A stretch of 6,713 nt of DNA from Campylobacterales bacterium (GTDB lineage: Bacteria > Campylobacterota > Campylobacteria > Campylobacterales > Sulfurovaceae), in NCBI GenBank assembly GCA_014763905.1, contig JACXUN010000084.1, positions 1-6,713 on the forward strand, given 5' to 3'. Shown one piece after another: positions 5,776 to 6,713 of the stretch. The stretch's first letter is position 1. Each line of letters starts with the position of its first letter. A program made the translations under genes and the position numbers. Below the pieces are notes generated by a model. The model had not been told where the DNA came from, did no database searches, and was given only the letters and a program-made list of their open reading frames with translations.

Positions 5776-6588
5776 ATGGAAACAATCAAACATATATTAG
5801 CCGTAATCGATGATAAACCAAGAGCTGAGGATATATTGAAGAAATCACTGGAACTGGCAAAACAGTTCAATGCCAATTTGGTGGTGCTGCATACCATTCA
5901 TATCCCGTTTCTAAGAATGCCGGCATATGTTCAAGATGTCCCAGTGAATCCAGAAGAGATACGAGAACAGATTGACGATAAGATTGGGAGCCTAAAAGAG
6001 GGAGAAGCGATAATTCATCATACAATGGTCTATTTTGGTGACGCGACGGAGCGGGCTATTGTGGAAGCTAAGCGTGACGATATCGATCTGATCGTGAGCA
6101 GTTCGGAAATGAATTTCGAGAAGATGGTGAATGAGGTACAAAAACCGATATTGGTCATCAATAGTGATTACACGACCTATCAAAAACTGTTGATTCCAAC
6201 GGATTTGAGTGACCAATCCAAAGCGGCTATCGGTTATGCCCAGAGTCTATTCGGAGAGGTAGCAATGTCATTGGTTTATGGGTATGAGCGTATCACGATG
6301 GTGACTAGTATGTATGATATTAGTTATGCCGATATGATTGAATATCAAGAAGAGAACAAAGATATTGCTGAAAATTTATTGGCGAACTTTAGTCAAGAAG
6401 TAGGTATCGAAGGGGAGTTGATAGAAGCGACATTCTCTTTAGGTGACCGTATCGTCGAGTATATTGGACAGCAGTCACCGGATTTGGTTGTCGTGGCGGC
6501 GGGCAGTGCGGATGATATCTTCAATTTTGGTTCGATCTCTAGCTATATTGCCAAAGCATCATCAAAAGATGTGTTGATCTTCTGTTAA
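5776..6588 (+). CDS. Tandem-domain universal stress protein (UspA superfamily)
   Basis: UspA-family proteins are cytoplasmic, often bind ATP, and accumulate in stress and stationary phase; no specific role is shown here. The 270-residue protein has two Usp domains. Domain 1 (about 4-128) begins IKHILAVIDDKPRAEDILKKSLELAK and has the strand NANLVVLHTI. Domain 2 (about 135-270) begins YQKLLIPTDLSDQSKAAIGYAQSL and ends DLVVVAAGSADDIFNFGSISSYIAKASSKDVLIFC. In ATP-binding members a G-2X-G-9X-G-S/T loop follows the fourth strand. In domain 1 this is replaced by the short VSSSEMNFEKMVNEVQKPILVI (107-128), without glycines. Domain 2 keeps GS at 243-244 and GS at 252-253 with a shortened spacing. Nucleotide binding is thus doubtful for domain 1 and uncertain for domain 2. 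The start is firm: AAGGAG at 5760-5765 and a family-typical N-terminus. No terminator is visible; repeat copy 3 starts 25 bases after the stop. Confidence 0.9.
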   Translation: METIKHILAVIDDKPRAEDILKKSLELAKQFNANLVVLHTIHIPFLRMPAYVQDVPVNPEEIREQIDDKIGSLKEGEAIIHHTMVYFGDATERAIVEAKRDDIDLIVSSSEMNFEKMVNEVQKPILVINSDYTTYQKLLIPTDLSDQSKAAIGYAQSLFGEVAMSLVYGYERITMVTSMYDISYADMIEYQEENKDIAENLLANFSQEVGIEGELIEATFSLGDRIVEYIGQQSPDLVVVAAGSADDIFNFGSISSYIAKASSKDVLIFC

Positions 6589-6612
6589 CCAAACCGATTC
6601 AAGGATAAAAAG

Positions 6613-6648
6613 TATTAACCTGAGTTCGACGGGATATCATAGTCACAG
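6613..6648 (-). repeat. Dispersed repeat copy 3 (putative insertion-sequence end)
   Basis: This is the reverse-complement copy of the repeat at 2-37, with 33 of 36 positions matching and the core GTCGAACTCAGGTTAATA unchanged. Its tip points left toward the usp gene. Four bases to its right a minus-strand open frame ends. A gene end followed at once by a conserved 30-40 base repeat is the normal layout of the end of an insertion sequence. The element body would lie to the right of the window. Confidence 0.75.
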
Positions 6649-6652
6649 AAGC

Positions 6653-6712
6653 CTAAAAATAGGTAAGATTTAAAAAATCAAAATTCGTAGGACTAGCCGT
6701 AGCTAATTCAAG
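6653..6712 (-). CDS. Possible 3' end of a gene entering from the right (candidate transposase end)
   Basis: On the minus strand a frame open from the window edge reads 19 codons (LELATASPTNFDFLNLTYF) and stops at TAG (6653-6655). Only this short piece is available, so an open frame by chance is quite possible and no family can be recognised from the residues. The idea that it is a transposase C-terminus rests solely on its position next to repeat copy 3. Confidence 0.25.
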   Translation of the reverse strand, partial: LELATASPTNFDFLNLTYF

Positions 6713-6713
6713 A

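Noticed and set aside
2..6648. Composite transposon or genomic island carrying all genes in between
   Set aside because: The genes between the repeats (pal, cpoB, slyD, yebC) are normal chromosomal housekeeping genes, and no integrase, transposase or cargo-type gene is seen inside.
6651..6664. CCTA-AAAA-TAGG hairpin as a terminator
   Set aside because: The stem is only four weak pairs and no T tract follows on either strand at the right spacing.
1..6713. CRISPR array, tRNA, rRNA or known riboswitch
   Set aside because: No regularly spaced direct repeats, no cloverleaf with a TTCGA-type loop and acceptor pairing, and no leader longer than about 80 bases with a recognisable aptamer were seen.

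Overview
The window reads as chromosomal DNA from a Campylobacterota (epsilonproteobacterial) species, perhaps a Sulfurimonas/Sulfurovum-type sulfur oxidiser. This is inferred from the pal - cpoB-like TPR - slyD gene order, the MGRAFEYRKA-type YebC, the moderate A+T content, and promoters with clear TATAAT-like -10 boxes but no obvious -35. The genus cannot be fixed by reading alone.

Layout, left to right. Positions 1-37 hold one copy of a dispersed repeat. Next come pal (83-634) and a cpoB/ybgF-like TPR gene (647-1444), which form the distal end of a Tol-Pal operon. slyD (1528-2049) follows with its own promoter and a strong terminator. A lone predicted outer-membrane beta-barrel protein of unknown function (2201-3115) starts so close to a perfect -10 box that its mRNA is probably leaderless. 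It converges on yebC (3112-3849, minus strand) with overlapping stop codons. Upstream of yebC lies a second, more diverged repeat copy (3953-3985). Beside it is a three-helix stump of an MFS-type permease (4008-4301, minus), which sits downstream of a PIF1/RecD-like helicase (4312-5634, minus). A divergent intergenic region carries -10 boxes on both strands and a perfect 9-bp inverted repeat. A tandem-domain universal stress protein follows (5776-6588, plus). The third repeat copy (6613-6648) is in inverse orientation, with a possible 3' end of an outside gene next to it.

Functionally, pal and the TPR protein belong to the envelope-constriction and outer-membrane-integrity machinery. SlyD is a folding helper with a metal-binding tail, YebC is a translation/transcription factor, and the helicase and Usp proteins relate to DNA maintenance and stress. 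They do not form one pathway.

The most unusual structure is the repeat. Copies 1 and 3 match at 33 of 36 positions, point toward each other and bracket the whole window. Copy 2 adjoins the truncated permease. The simplest reading is that these are ends of an insertion sequence lying outside the window on both sides, and that copy 2 is a scar of an older insertion. I found no convincing evidence of a new defence, RNA or mobile system. The genes are mostly recognisable housekeeping families.
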